Of a DNA stretch of 64,000 nucleotides, positions 27,424 to 36,662 are shown one piece after another; within the stretch, counting starts at the first letter, position 1; each line of letters starts with the position of its first letter. This DNA comes from Sphingomonas pokkalii (GTDB taxonomy: Bacteria; Pseudomonadota; Alphaproteobacteria; Sphingomonadales; Sphingomonadaceae). Below the pieces are notes generated by a model that was not told where the DNA came from, made no database searches, and was given only the letters and a program-made list of their open reading frames with translations. The position numbers were made by a program, and so were the translations under genes. The stretch lies in contig NZ_QENQ01000001.1 in the NCBI RefSeq assembly GCF_003096275.1, positions 2,783,507 through 2,847,506 of the forward strand, in the 5' to 3' direction.

Positions 27424-27742
27424 CGCGGGCGCTGATGCCCGGTCGCGGGAATGGACATACGCCGCGAGGTGGCCGGATCGACGCGGCGCGCAGCAATGCG
27501 CCCGCCGCAACGGCGTGCTCCTTGCTGTGCCGTATATTGTTTCGATTCCGATATGATCGGCTGCATGCAGGCAGTAGGGCACGGCTGGTAGCGCCTGTCC
27601 ATCCCTTCTGTGTCTCTGTGGCGCGCTATTGCTAGCGGCAGGTGATAGTGTCGGCAACGGCGATCCCTATCCCCTGCTTGCGGCGAAGCCCGGCCGGAGC
27701 TAAGGGGCGCGTTCAGCTCTTTCTCAACAACAGGCACGATCC
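27424..27742. other. Intergenic region between divergent virJ-like gene and efp
   Basis: These 319 bases must contain the promoters of the divergent virJ-mprF and efp units. I see a 10-bp palindrome CTGCATGCAG (27562-27571) and an AT-richer patch around 27530-27557 that could hold promoter elements, but no convincing -35/-10 pair. No supported gene or RNA was found. Confidence 0.5.
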
Positions 27743-28306
27743 ATGAAGATCAGCGGCGTGGACATCCGTCCCGGCAACATCATCGAATATGAAGGCGGCA
27801 TCTGGCGCGCCGTCAAGATCCAGCACACCCAGCCCGGCAAGGGCGGTGCCTATATGCAGGTCGAACTGAAGAACCTGCGCGACGGCCGCAAGAACAATGT
27901 CCGCTTCCGCTCGGCCGAGACCGTGGAGCGCGTGCGCCTCGACACCAAGGATTTCCAGTTCCTGTATCCGGAAGGCGACATGCTCGTGTTCATGGACAAG
28001 GAAACCTACGACCAGACGACGCTGCCGCGCGACCTGCTCGGCGAGGCCGCGGCCTTCCTGCAGGACGGCATGGACGTGCTGATGGAGCTCTATGACGAAG
28101 AGCCGATCAGCGTGCAGCTGCCCGACACGATCGAAGCGACGATCGTCGAGGCCGACGCGGTGGTGAAGGGCCAGACGGCTTCGTCCTCGTACAAGCCGGC
28201 CGTGCTCGACAACGGCGTGCGCATCATGGTGCCGCCGCACATCGCGTCGGGCACGCGCATCGTCGTCGATGTGTACGAGCAGACCTACGTCCGCCGGGCG
28301 GACTGA
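27743..28306 (+). CDS. efp: Elongation factor P
   Basis: A 187-residue three-domain translation factor that relieves ribosome stalling at polyproline stretches. The N-terminal KOW-like domain has [20 protein letters not shown], with the tip Lys at residue 33 followed by [15 protein letters not shown]; the OB domains contain [19 protein letters not shown] and the C-terminal [14 protein letters not shown]. The loop Lys that is beta-lysylated in enterobacteria is present; whether modification occurs is unknown, since epmA/epmB are not in the window. A terminator hairpin follows within 30 bp. Confidence 0.95.
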   Translation: MKISGVDIRPGNIIEYEGGIWRAVKIQHTQPGKGGAYMQVELKNLRDGRKNNVRFRSAETVERVRLDTKDFQFLYPEGDMLVFMDKETYDQTTLPRDLLGEAAAFLQDGMDVLMELYDEEPISVQLPDTIEATIVEADAVVKGQTASSSYKPAVLDNGVRIMVPPHIASGTRIVVDVYEQTYVRRAD

Positions 28307-28334
28307 TCTGCCGGCTTCGGCCGAACCTATGTTA

Positions 28335-28366
28335 GGGAAGGGGACGGCAGGCCTGCGTCCCCTTTT
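28335..28366 (+). terminator. Rho-independent terminator downstream of efp
   Basis: GGGGAC at 28340-28345 pairs with GTCCCC at 28357-28362, and GCAGG pairs with CCTGC inside, leaving a bulged G. Flanking A and T residues extend the stem and TTTT follows at 28363-28366. It lies about 30 bp past the efp stop. Confidence 0.75.
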
Positions 28367-28426
28367 CCCGTTTTCGGGTCAGGCCTTCCTTAGTCCCCCG
28401 CAACAGCGGCAGGGAGAGAGATTGAT

Positions 28427-29242
28427 ATGGTAGCGCATTCCGGCCTTCTCACCGTCATGGACCGTGCCGCACGCAAGGCGGCCCCGCGGCTGCGTCGCGA
28501 CTTCAACGAGGTCCAGCACCTGCAGGTCAGCCGCAAGGGCCCGGCCGATTTCGTGAGCATGGCCGACAAGCGCGCCGAGCAGACGCTGATCGAGGAACTG
28601 CGCAAGGCGCGCCCTGACTGGCGCATCCTGGCGGAGGAGGGCGGCGAACTGCCGGGCGATCCGGACAAGCCCCGCTTCATCGTCGATCCGCTCGATGGCA
28701 CGACCAACTTCCTCCACGGTATCCCGCACTTCTCCATCGCGATCGCGGTGGAAGATCCGAACGGCGCGCAGGGCAAGCCAGAGATCACCCACGGTCTCGT
28801 CTATCAGCCGTTGACGGACGAGAGCTTCTGGGCCGAAAAAGGCCGCGGCGCCTGGTTGCAGGACCAGCGCCTGCGTGTCTCCGCGCGCCGAGACCTTTTC
28901 GAGGCACTGATCGCCACCGGGATACCGTTCATGGGCCATGGCAACTTCGCGGAATGGAGCCGGATCTTCGGTGCGGTTGCTCCCGAAGTCGCCGGTATCC
29001 GCCGCCTCGGTTCGGCGGCGCTCGATCTTGCCTGGGTGGCAGCCGGCCGGTTCGATGGCTACTGGGAATCCGATCTGAAGCTTTGGGACGTCGCTGCCGG
29101 CATGTTGCTCGTCAAGGAAGCAGGCGGCTATGTCACCGACTATCGCGGCCAGGACATGGCGATCCAGCGCAACCAGTTTCTTGCCGCGAATGACGTGCTG
29201 CATTCCAAGCTCCACAAGCTGGTTGCCGGGGCCCTGCGCTGA
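28427..29242 (+). CDS. suhB: Inositol monophosphatase family protein (SuhB-type)
   Basis: A 271-residue Mg-dependent, Li-sensitive type sugar phosphatase. Metal and phosphate motifs are complete: WRILAEEGGE (metal Glu, about residues 65-74), DPLDGTTNFLHGIPHFSI (about 87-104) and ESDLKLWDVAAGMLLVKEAG (about 214-233). It hydrolyses myo-inositol-1-phosphate or related phosphates; in some bacteria SuhB also associates with the transcription antitermination complex. It is flanked by hairpins on both sides, so it is probably transcribed alone. Confidence 0.85.
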   Translation: MVAHSGLLTVMDRAARKAAPRLRRDFNEVQHLQVSRKGPADFVSMADKRAEQTLIEELRKARPDWRILAEEGGELPGDPDKPRFIVDPLDGTTNFLHGIPHFSIAIAVEDPNGAQGKPEITHGLVYQPLTDESFWAEKGRGAWLQDQRLRVSARRDLFEALIATGIPFMGHGNFAEWSRIFGAVAPEVAGIRRLGSAALDLAWVAAGRFDGYWESDLKLWDVAAGMLLVKEAGGYVTDYRGQDMAIQRNQFLAANDVLHSKLHKLVAGALR

Positions 29243-29251
29243 TCCGCTGCT

Positions 29252-29313
29252 CCGTACGGTTACGTACGGTCGTTCGTTAACGTCGTTTTGCCGGCGGGCG
29301 ATGGTCCGCCGGC
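29252..29313 (+). promoter_or_regulatory. Regulatory region with direct repeat, GTTAAC site and hairpin before the chemoreceptor gene
   Basis: Two copies of CGTACGGT (29253-29260 and 29263-29270) are spaced by exactly ten bases, one helical turn. CGTTAACGTCGT follows at 29275-29286, then a perfect 8-bp hairpin (GCCGGCGG 29290-29297 with CCGCCGGC 29306-29313). The hairpin may end the suhB transcript; the repeats may be operators for the downstream chemotaxis pair. Confidence 0.35.
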
Positions 29314-29361
29314 ACTATAAAGTCCTGAAAACTGTACCGGCTTCCGGCCGGTCGAGTCAGG

Positions 29362-31836
29362 ATGAGCGGCGCGATGAACATGGAAGTGACGGGGCTGGGA
29401 AACGGGCCGGCCGGGTCCGACGAGGACTATCGCCGCGATGTCGGCGCAGTGCTCGATCGGCTCTATGCGGTGGCCGAATTCACTCCGGACGGCATCCTCA
29501 CCCGCGCCAACCAGCTGTTCCTCGATGCCATGGGATGCGTGCTCGAGACCGTGATCGGCGAGCACCATCGCTATTTCTGTGACGCCGACTATGCGGCGAG
29601 CGCCACCTATGCCGCCTTCTGGGATCGGCTCCGCGCCGGCGAGACGATCGAGGAAACCGCGCGCCGCAACGGCTGCGAGGGCCGCGACGCATGGATCGCG
29701 GGCCATTATGCGCCGGTCACCGACGGCAAGGGCAAGGTGCAGCGCGTCGTCCTGATTGCGCGCGACGTGCGTGGCGCCCAGGCCGAGGCGGCGATGCACC
29801 GCAGCGTGCTCAGTGCCTTCAGCCGCGCGACGGCGATGATCGAATTCGATCTTTCCGGTCGCGTGCTGAGCGCCAACGAGAATTTCTGCGACCTGCTCGG
29901 CTACCGGGCGGAGGACGTGATCGGCCAGCATCACCGCATCTTCTGCGATCCGGTCTATGCCCGCTCGCCTGCCTATCGCCGTTTCTGGGAGCGGCTGGGG
30001 CGCGGCGAGTTCGACGGCGGGCTGTACAAGCGCATCGCCAAGGACGGCAGCGATCGCTGGATCCAGGCGACCTACAACCCGATCCTCGACCATCAGGGAC
30101 TGCCGGTGAAGATCGTCAAGTTCGCGATGGACGTGACCAAGCAGCAGATCGAAAGCGCCGAGGCGGCCGGCAAGCTGGGGGCGATCGATCGTTCCACGGC
30201 GGTGATCGAGTTCGACACCAGCGGCCATGTGGTGGCGGCCAACGACCTGTTCCTGGCGGCGATGGGCTATGAGCGCAGCGAGGTGATCGGCAAGCATCAC
30301 CGCATCTTCTGCGATCCCGACTTTGTGAAATCGCCCGCCTATGCCGATTTCTGGCGATCGCTGGCCGCCGGTGAATACCAGGCGGGCGAATTTGCGCGCG
30401 TGGGCAAGGGCGGTCGCCGCGTTTGGATCCAGGCGACCTACAATCCCATCGTCGATGCCGACGGCAAGCTGATCAAGGTGGTCAAATATGCCTATGACGT
30501 CACGGTACAGAAGCTGCGCAACGCCGATTTCGAAGGCAAGGTAAACGCGATCCATCGCGCCCAGGCCGTGATCGAGTTCTCGCCCGAGGGACTGGTGCTC
30601 GATGCGAACGATAACTTCCTGCGCGTCACCGGCTATCGCCGCGAAGATGTGGTGGGCAAGCATCACCGGATGTTCTGCGACGCCGAACTGGTCGCCTCCA
30701 CCGATTATGCGCGGCTATGGGCGGATCTGGCGCATGGCGAGTTCGTCGCGGGCGATTTCCGCCGCCGCAACCATCTGGGCGACGAGATCTGGGTGCAGGC
30801 GACCTACAACCCGATCTTCGATGCGCTGGGCAACGTTATCAAGGTGGTCAAGTTCGCCACCGACATCACCGAACGCAAGAAGGAGGCGCTGGAAGGCGCG
30901 AGCCGGGCACAGGCAGTGGACCGCAGCCTCGCTACGATCGAGTTCAGCCTCGACGGCGAAATCCTGACCGCGAACGAGAACTTCCTTTCGACCATGGGCT
31001 ATTCGCTGCGCGAGATCCAGGGGCGCCACCATTCGATGTTCTGCGATCCCGCCTATCTGAAATCCAAGGAATATGGCGATTTCTGGCGCGCGCTGAACAA
31101 GGGCGAAGGGCAGACCGGTCGCTTCCACCGGATCGGCAAATATGATCGCGACGTGTTCATCCAGGCGAGCTACTCGCCGGTCTTCGATCTGCAGGGCAAT
31201 CCCTGCCGCGTCATCAAATATGCCTATGACGTTACCGACCAGGTGATGCTGGAGCGCAAGATCGCGGCCAAGACGCAGGAGATGCAGGCGGTGATCGGCA
31301 AGCTCTCCGACGCGATCCGGGCGATCGGCGAGGGGGCGTGCAGTGCCACCGGCCTGGCGACCGATACGCAGACGGCAGCGGATCAGGGCACCAGCGCGAT
31401 CGAGAGCACGATCGAGTCGATGGAACTGATGGCGGCATCGTCGAAGAAGATCGCCAGCATCGTCGACGTGATCGGCGACCTTGCCGGCCAGACCAACCTG
31501 CTGGCGTTCAATGCCGCGATCGAGGCGGCACGCGCCGGCGAACACGGGGTGGGCTTCTCGATCGTCGCCGAGGAAGTGCGCAAGCTGGCCGAGCGCAGTG
31601 CCTCGGCCGCCGAGGAAATCACCCGGCTGATCGGCGAGTCGGGCGAACGCGTGCTCCAGGGTACCGATCGCTCGCGCTCGGCCCGTGCCGCGTTCGAGGA
31701 AATCGCCGGCTGCGTGGAGAAGACCACCCAGGCGATCGGCGGCATCGCCCGGTCGGTTGCCGAGCAGCACGAAACCTCGGGCCGGGTGGTGGCGATGATC
31801 GGGGAACTCGCGGCTTCCACCCATCGGGGAATCTGA
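29362..31836 (+). CDS. Soluble multi-PAS methyl-accepting chemotaxis protein (BdlA-like)
   Basis: An 824-residue chemoreceptor with no membrane segment. Five PAS domains of about 122 residues follow one another (roughly 27-140, 145-265, 268-388, 390-510, 512-632). The last four share IEF, GxxHHRxFCD or a close variant, and W[IV]QATYNP or FIQASYSP; the first is divergent. The C-terminal signalling hairpin (about 640-824) includes [20 protein letters not shown]. HHRxFCD-type PAS domains in soluble receptors (BdlA and relatives) sense redox state or small ligands. A triple-CheW gene starts two bases after its stop. Intracellular sensing coupled to a CheA array is likely; motility versus biofilm output is unknown. 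Confidence 0.88.
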   Translation: MSGAMNMEVTGLGNGPAGSDEDYRRDVGAVLDRLYAVAEFTPDGILTRANQLFLDAMGCVLETVIGEHHRYFCDADYAASATYAAFWDRLRAGETIEETARRNGCEGRDAWIAGHYAPVTDGKGKVQRVVLIARDVRGAQAEAAMHRSVLSAFSRATAMIEFDLSGRVLSANENFCDLLGYRAEDVIGQHHRIFCDPVYARSPAYRRFWERLGRGEFDGGLYKRIAKDGSDRWIQATYNPILDHQGLPVKIVKFAMDVTKQQIESAEAAGKLGAIDRSTAVIEFDTSGHVVAANDLFLAAMGYERSEVIGKHHRIFCDPDFVKSPAYADFWRSLAAGEYQAGEFARVGKGGRRVWIQATYNPIVDADGKLIKVVKYAYDVTVQKLRNADFEGKVNAIHRAQAVIEFSPEGLVLDANDNFLRVTGYRREDVVGKHHRMFCDAELVASTDYARLWADLAHGEFVAGDFRRRNHLGDEIWVQATYNPIFDALGNVIKVVKFATDITERKKEALEGASRAQAVDRSLATIEFSLDGEILTANENFLSTMGYSLREIQGRHHSMFCDPAYLKSKEYGDFWRALNKGEGQTGRFHRIGKYDRDVFIQASYSPVFDLQGNPCRVIKYAYDVTDQVMLERKIAAKTQEMQAVIGKLSDAIRAIGEGACSATGLATDTQTAADQGTSAIESTIESMELMAASSKKIASIVDVIGDLAGQTNLLAFNAAIEAARAGEHGVGFSIVAEEVRKLAERSASAAEEITRLIGESGERVLQGTDRSRSARAAFEEIAGCVEKTTQAIGGIARSVAEQHETSGRVVAMIGELAASTHRGI

Positions 31837-31838
31837 CC

Positions 31839-33233
31839 ATGGCGCCGCCGACGGGCGAAGGGCAGGGCGCGAGTGCGCAGCGTCATCTCGACCTCGGGCT
31901 GCTGCGCCTGAGCGGCGTCGACCTGGCGGTGCCGGTCGACGGGGTGCGCGAGGTGGTGCCGTGCCCGCTGGAACTGGGGCCCTGCTTTGGCAATCACCCG
32001 GCGCTGATCGGATCGATCGGCGTGCGCGGCGACGTGATCCCCGTGGTCGACATCGCTGCGATGCTCGGCTTTGGCGACCGGCCTGGGGCAGGGGGCACGG
32101 TGGTGGTCTTGCGCCACCAGGGGGCGCTGCTGGGCCTGCGGGTCGATTCGGTGCTGGGCTTGCAGCGAGTCGCATGCTCGGCGGTGCGCGAGTTGTTCGA
32201 TTCCGGCGGGGCGACGCGGCTGATCGATCGTGCCTTTGTGCGCGAGCAGCAGCTGGTCGGCATCCTCGATCCGGGCGCGCTGTTCGGCATGCCGGGTCTG
32301 CCGCTGGTGCGGAGCGCGGCGACGGCCGAGGATCCTGCCGCGCTCGGGCGGGTGCGCGCCTTCGTGCTGGTCACGGTAGCCGGCGTACAAATCGCGATCG
32401 ACAGCCAGTTCGTGGAAAGCACGGCGCCCACCTCCAGCCTGCGCCGCTGCCGCGTGCCCGCGCCGGGCTGGGCGCGCTCGGTCGGCTATCTCGGGCGCGA
32501 TGTGCGGGTGTTCAACAATCTGGCGACACTGGGCCTCGACGGCGTGACGCCCGAGGATTCGCAAGGACCGGTGGTGCTGCTGCGGATCGCGCCGAACCAG
32601 TTCGTCGGCTGGCACGTCGAGTCCGTTCGCAGCGTCGCGCGGATCGCGATCGACCGGCTGGGGCCGATCCCGGCGGCACTTGCAGATCGGGCGCGGCTGT
32701 TCTCGGGCATCGTCACCGATGCCGACAAGGGCCAGAACCTGGTGCTCGACAGCGACGCGGTGCGTGCCGATGCCGCGATCGTCGCGATGGCGGCACTGTG
32801 CCGGCCACCGGCCGAGGCGACCGGCACCGGATCGCTGGTGCGCGAGGGGCGCAGCGGCCACGCCTTCCTGGTGTTCGATACCGGCGCGCGGCTGCTCGCA
32901 GCGCCCCTTGACGGCATTCGCGAGGTGGTGCCATTCACCGGGCTCTCGTCCCGCGTCGAGGACGGCGGCGGGCTTTGCGGGATCGGTGATCACCGCGGCA
33001 CGCCCGTTTCGATCTACACGATCGAGCCTGGCAGCGATGCCGCAGACGCGAAGCTGCTGATCATCGCGCGTGGCAATAGCGGAGAGTCGGCGCGCGGCTT
33101 CCTGGCGTATCGCCTGGCGACGATCGTCAACGCCGCACCTTGCCCTGTCCCGGGGGGCAGCCTGGACGCGCAGTTCGTCCCCGCAACGATCGACGGCAGG
33201 GCGCATTCCATCCGGATTCATACGCTTGGGTGA
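31839..33233 (+). CDS. Protein with three CheW-like domains
   Basis: A 464-residue protein. Three CheW-like units are seen at roughly residues 14-150, 168-305 and 325-462: LLRLSGVDLAVPVDGVREVV with GSIGVRGDVIPVVD; RAFVLVTVAGVQIAIDSQFV with GYLGRDVRVFNNLATLG; and FLVFDTGARLLAAPLDGIRE with CGIGDHRGTPVSIYTIEPG. The third is shorter and weaker. CheW domains couple receptors to the kinase CheA. The gene begins two bases after the multi-PAS receptor stop, so they form an operon. Most bacteria use single-domain CheW; a tandem triple form could crosslink receptor arrays. No CheA gene is nearby. Confidence 0.8.
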   Translation: MAPPTGEGQGASAQRHLDLGLLRLSGVDLAVPVDGVREVVPCPLELGPCFGNHPALIGSIGVRGDVIPVVDIAAMLGFGDRPGAGGTVVVLRHQGALLGLRVDSVLGLQRVACSAVRELFDSGGATRLIDRAFVREQQLVGILDPGALFGMPGLPLVRSAATAEDPAALGRVRAFVLVTVAGVQIAIDSQFVESTAPTSSLRRCRVPAPGWARSVGYLGRDVRVFNNLATLGLDGVTPEDSQGPVVLLRIAPNQFVGWHVESVRSVARIAIDRLGPIPAALADRARLFSGIVTDADKGQNLVLDSDAVRADAAIVAMAALCRPPAEATGTGSLVREGRSGHAFLVFDTGARLLAAPLDGIREVVPFTGLSSRVEDGGGLCGIGDHRGTPVSIYTIEPGSDAADAKLLIIARGNSGESARGFLAYRLATIVNAAPCPVPGGSLDAQFVPATIDGRAHSIRIHTLG

Positions 33234-33268
33234 AGGTGTGCGCGACGCGTTCAGCGCGCCTTAACAAT

Positions 33269-33283
33269 TGCGAATGATTCTCA
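33269..33283. promoter_or_regulatory. Candidate Fur box upstream of the nuo operon
   Basis: TGCGAAT-G-ATTCTCA is a 7-1-7 inverted repeat with one mismatch. It matches the Fur consensus TGATAAT-N-ATTATCA at 11 of 14 arm positions. It lies 80 bp before the nuoA start codon, a plausible promoter-proximal position. Iron control of an Fe-S-rich enzyme would be sensible, but the call is by pattern only. Confidence 0.4.
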
Positions 33284-33363
33284 CCGGTTCCAGGCCTTGC
33301 CGCACTGGGATCATGGTCCTAGAAGCGCCCCCAAGATTCCGCATTCGCGAGAAGAGAAGGCCA

Positions 33364-33738
33364 TTGGTCGACCTGTCACAATATCTGCCGATCCTGATAT
33401 TCCTTGGGATCGCCCTGTTGCTCTCGGGCACGTTCGTGTTCCTGCCGATGCTCGTGTCGCGCCTCACCGGCACGAACAAGCCGACGCCGGAAAAGCTCAC
33501 CGAATATGAGTGCGGCTTCCCGGCCTTCGAGGATTCGCGCAGCCAGTTCGACGTGCGCTTCTACCTCGTCGCGATCCTGTTCATCGTGTTCGATCTGGAA
33601 GCCGCCTTCCTGTATCCGTGGGCGGTGAGCGTGTTCAAACTCGGTTGGACCGCGTGGTTTTCGATGATGATCTTTGTCGCCGAGCTGGCGCTCGGCCTGA
33701 TTTATGCCTGGAAGAAGGGAGCCCTGGAATGGGAGTAG
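33364..33738 (+). CDS. nuoA: NADH-quinone oxidoreductase subunit A
   Basis: A 124-residue membrane subunit of respiratory complex I with three hydrophobic helices (about 8-30, 65-85, 93-115). The family signature is [20 protein letters not shown], between helices one and two. The TTG at 33364 is chosen because AGAAGG stands just upstream and it yields the normal length; earlier in-frame starts add a charged, non-conserved extension. It opens a plus-strand run of nuo genes, and its last ten bases overlap nuoB. Confidence 0.93.
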   Translation: MVDLSQYLPILIFLGIALLLSGTFVFLPMLVSRLTGTNKPTPEKLTEYECGFPAFEDSRSQFDVRFYLVAILFIVFDLEAAFLYPWAVSVFKLGWTAWFSMMIFVAELALGLIYAWKKGALEWE

Positions 33739-34268
33739 AGCTTTCGGCGCCGCCCCCGGCCGGTACGCTCCCGGACGTCGGCTTCCTGAACGACATCAAT
33801 GCCGAGATTTCGGACAAGGGGTTCCTGGTCACCTCCACCGAGGAGCTGTTCCAGTGGGCCCGTACCGGCTCGCTCTGGTGGATGACCTTCGGTCTGGCGT
33901 GCTGCGCGGTGGAGATGATCCACGTCAACATGCCGCGCTACGACATGGAGCGGTTCGGCGCCGCCCCGCGCGCGTCCCCGCGCCAGTCGGACGTGATGAT
34001 CGTCGCGGGCACGCTGTGCAACAAGATGGCCCCGGCGCTGCGCCGGGTCTATGACCAGATGTCGGAACCGAAATACGTGATTTCGATGGGCAGCTGCGCC
34101 AATGGCGGCGGCTATTACCACTATAGCTACAGCGTCGTGCGCGGCTGCGATCGCGTGGTGCCCGTGGACATCTACGTCCCCGGCTGCCCGCCGACCGCCG
34201 AGGCGCTGCTCTACGGCGTGATGCAGCTGCAGCGGAAGATCCGCCGCATCGGGAGCCTGGACCGGTGA
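33729..34268 (+). CDS. nuoB: NADH-quinone oxidoreductase subunit B
   Basis: A 179-residue subunit that binds cluster N2, the terminal Fe-S centre next to quinone. The ligands are visible as tandem Cys in LACCAVEM (about residues 56-58), Cys in [10 protein letters not shown] (about 122) and Cys in [14 protein letters not shown] (about 152). ATG at 33729 inside the end of nuoA; the stop overlaps the nuoC GTG. Part of the peripheral Q-module. Confidence 0.95.
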   Translation: MGVELSAPPPAGTLPDVGFLNDINAEISDKGFLVTSTEELFQWARTGSLWWMTFGLACCAVEMIHVNMPRYDMERFGAAPRASPRQSDVMIVAGTLCNKMAPALRRVYDQMSEPKYVISMGSCANGGGYYHYSYSVVRGCDRVVPVDIYVPGCPPTAEALLYGVMQLQRKIRRIGSLDR

Positions 34269-35101
34269 GGGCGCCGGCTCCCCGCTATGCCGCGAACGAC
34301 GGTGTGATCGAGGCGGCCAAGGTCGCGCTCGGCGACATGCTGGTCGAGGCGAAGGATGCCGTGGGCGAAGTGTCGCTCACCGTCGTCCGCGAGAAGCTGT
34401 GCGACGCGATGCTCGCGCTGCGCGATACGCCGGGCCTGGAGTACCAGCAGCTCAGCGAGATCGCCGGTGTCGACTATCCGCAGCGCGCGGAGCGTTTCGA
34501 CGTCGTATACCAGCTCCTGTCGTTCACCCGGAACCACCGTATCCGCGTCCGCGTCACCACCGACGAGGAAAAGCCGGTGCCGAGCGTGACCGACATCTGG
34601 CCGGTCGCCGGCTGGCTCGAGCGCGAGACATACGACATGTACGGCGTGCTGTTTTCGGGCAATGACGACCTCCGTCGCATCCTGACCGACTATGGTTTCC
34701 GGGGCCATCCGCTGCGCAAGGACTTCCCGATGACCGGGTATGTCGAAGTGCGCTATTCGGAAGAGGCGAAGCGCGTGGTCTATGAGCCGGTCAGCCTGGC
34801 CCAAGATTTCCGCAACTTCGACTTCATGAGCCCGTGGGAAGGCGCCAAATACGTCCTCCCCGGCGACGAGAAGGCCGCGCAGCCGGAGGCCAAGGGCGCA
34901 CCGACCCCGGCCAAGGCCGACGCGGTCGTCAAGGCCGACACCGCTGCCGCCAAGAGCGAGCCGGCGCAGGGCAAGGACACCAAGACCACCGAAAGCCCGG
35001 CCCAGACCGGCGCCGGTCAGCCGCACCCGGGCAACCAGCCCGGCGAGAAGCCCAAGGATCCGGACGTCGTCCCGACCAAGGGCGAAGGGCAGAACAAATG
35101 A
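34265..35101 (+). CDS. nuoC: NADH-quinone oxidoreductase subunit C with extended C-terminal tail
   Basis: A 278-residue Q-module subunit. The conserved core (to about residue 205) contains [36 protein letters not shown] and [20 protein letters not shown]. It is followed by about 75 residues rich in Ala, Pro, Lys and Gln with no predicted fold, beyond the usual length of about 200. GTG start overlaps the nuoB stop (GTGA). Its stop overlaps the nuoD ATG. Confidence 0.93.
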   Translation: MRAPAPRYAANDGVIEAAKVALGDMLVEAKDAVGEVSLTVVREKLCDAMLALRDTPGLEYQQLSEIAGVDYPQRAERFDVVYQLLSFTRNHRIRVRVTTDEEKPVPSVTDIWPVAGWLERETYDMYGVLFSGNDDLRRILTDYGFRGHPLRKDFPMTGYVEVRYSEEAKRVVYEPVSLAQDFRNFDFMSPWEGAKYVLPGDEKAAQPEAKGAPTPAKADAVVKADTAAAKSEPAQGKDTKTTESPAQTGAGQPHPGNQPGEKPKDPDVVPTKGEGQNK

Positions 35102-36327
35102 GCGATACCGTCGACAAGATCATGGAGCGCGATATCGACCCGGCGACGGGCGATACCTCGATCGCGAACTACACGATCAACTTCGGCCCGCAGCATCCCG
35201 CGGCGCACGGCGTGCTCCGTCTCGTCACCGAACTGGACGGCGAGATCATCGAGCGCATCGATCCGCATGTCGGCCTGCTCCACCGCGGCACCGAGAAGCT
35301 GATCGAGTACAAGACCTACACCCAGGCGCTGCCGTATTTCGATCGCTTCGATTACTGCTCGCCGCTGGCGATGGAGCACAGCTATGTGCTCGCGGTCGAG
35401 AAGCTGCTCGATCTCGAGGTGCCGCTGCGCGGCCAGTATCTCCGCGTGCTGTTCGCCGAGCTGACCCGCATCTGCAACCACATGCTGAACCTCGGTTCGC
35501 ACGTCATGGACGTCGGCGCGATGACGCCGAACCTGTGGATGTTCGAGATCCGCGAGGACTGCCTGAACTTCTTCGAGCGGGCTTCGGGCGCGCGCATGCA
35601 CTCGAACTATTACCGCGTCGGCGGGGTTCGCCAGGACGTGCCGGTCAAGTTGCTGAACGACATCGCGGAATGGCTCGACACGCGCCTGCCGCAGCTGTTC
35701 GGCGACGCGATTAGCCTAGTCGCCGAGAACCGCATCTTCAAGCAGCGCAACGTCGATATCGCGACGGTGAGCCGCGAGGACGCGATCAAGTGGGGCTTCT
35801 CCGGCCCGATGATCCGCGCTGCCGGCATCCCCTGGGACATCCGCCGCGCGCAGCCGTACGACGTGTACGACCGCGTCGACTTCGAGATCCCGGTGGGCAC
35901 CCGCGGCGACTGCTATGATCGCTTCATGGTCCGCGTCGAGGAAGTCTACCAGTCGGCCCGCATCATCAAGCAGTGCATCCAGGACATGCCGGAAGGCCCG
36001 GTCCTGACGCTCGACCGAAAGGTCGGTGCGCCCAAGCGCGGCGAGATGAAGCAGTCGATGGAAGCGCTGATCCATCACTTCAAGCTCTTCACCGAAGGCT
36101 ATCACGTGCCGGCGGGCGAAGTGTATGTCGCGACCGAAAGCCCCAAGGGCGAGTTCGGCGTTTACCTTGTCTCGGACGGCACCAACAAGCCGTATCGCTG
36201 CAAGGTGCGCCCGACCGCGTTCAGCCACCTGCAGGCGATGGACTTCATGTCCAAGGGCCACATGCTCGCCGACATCACCGCCATTCTCGGCGCGATGGAC
36301 ATCGTGTTCGGGGAGTGCGACCGTTGA
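35098..36327 (+). CDS. nuoD: NADH-quinone oxidoreductase subunit D
   Basis: A 409-residue 49-kDa-type subunit that with NuoB forms the quinone-binding pocket. The N-terminal signature [16 protein letters not shown] (about residues 24-39) contains the quinone-contacting His; other family blocks are [24 protein letters not shown] and the C-terminal [22 protein letters not shown] overlaps the nuoC stop, and its TGA overlaps the TTG start of the following NTF2-like gene. Confidence 0.96.
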   Translation: MSDTVDKIMERDIDPATGDTSIANYTINFGPQHPAAHGVLRLVTELDGEIIERIDPHVGLLHRGTEKLIEYKTYTQALPYFDRFDYCSPLAMEHSYVLAVEKLLDLEVPLRGQYLRVLFAELTRICNHMLNLGSHVMDVGAMTPNLWMFEIREDCLNFFERASGARMHSNYYRVGGVRQDVPVKLLNDIAEWLDTRLPQLFGDAISLVAENRIFKQRNVDIATVSREDAIKWGFSGPMIRAAGIPWDIRRAQPYDVYDRVDFEIPVGTRGDCYDRFMVRVEEVYQSARIIKQCIQDMPEGPVLTLDRKVGAPKRGEMKQSMEALIHHFKLFTEGYHVPAGEVYVATESPKGEFGVYLVSDGTNKPYRCKVRPTAFSHLQAMDFMSKGHMLADITAILGAMDIVFGECDR

Positions 36328-36662
36328 GCGCGGACCGTATCGCGACGACCCATGCAATGATCGCGCGCTACAACGCGCAGGATGCCGACGGCTATGTCGA
36401 ACTGATGACCGACGGCGCCTGCGAGGCGACCTATCGCGGCGCCGTGCTGCGTGAGGGCCGCGAAGGCGTGCGGTCGGGGTTGAAGGCGATTTTCGCCGAG
36501 TTCCCGCACAACCGCGCCGACATCCTCTCCTCCTATGCGCTCGGCGAGACCGTCGTGCTGCACGAGAAGGTGTCGCGCTCGCCCGAGGCCGAGCCCTTCG
36601 AGGTGATGTCCATTTATACGTTCTCCGACGACAAGGTCGATCGGGTGGAGTTTATCCGCTGA
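36324..36662 (+). CDS. NTF2/SnoaL-like protein inserted in the nuo operon
   Basis: A 112-residue alpha+beta cone-fold protein of the NTF2/SnoaL superfamily, with [20 protein letters not shown] in the first helices, then the beta strands [19 protein letters not shown] and [19 protein letters not shown]. The TTG at 36324 overlaps the nuoD stop (TTGA); an ATG at 36357 would give a shorter product lacking the first helix. The stop shares its last base with the nuoE ATG. It is not a known complex I subunit. Tight coupling on both sides suggests expression matched to the complex; role unknown. Confidence 0.78.
   Translation: MSADRIATTHAMIARYNAQDADGYVELMTDGACEATYRGAVLREGREGVRSGLKAIFAEFPHNRADILSSYALGETVVLHEKVSRSPEAEPFEVMSIYTFSDDKVDRVEFIR

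Noticed and set aside
27550..27600. Possible tiny leader gene (ATGATCGGC onward, 12 codons) before efp
   Set aside because: Too short, no ribosome-binding site and no attenuator structure.
29362..31260. Apparent tandem DNA repeat of about 366 bp
   Set aside because: The periodicity comes from diverged PAS domains in one protein, not from a recent DNA tandem array.
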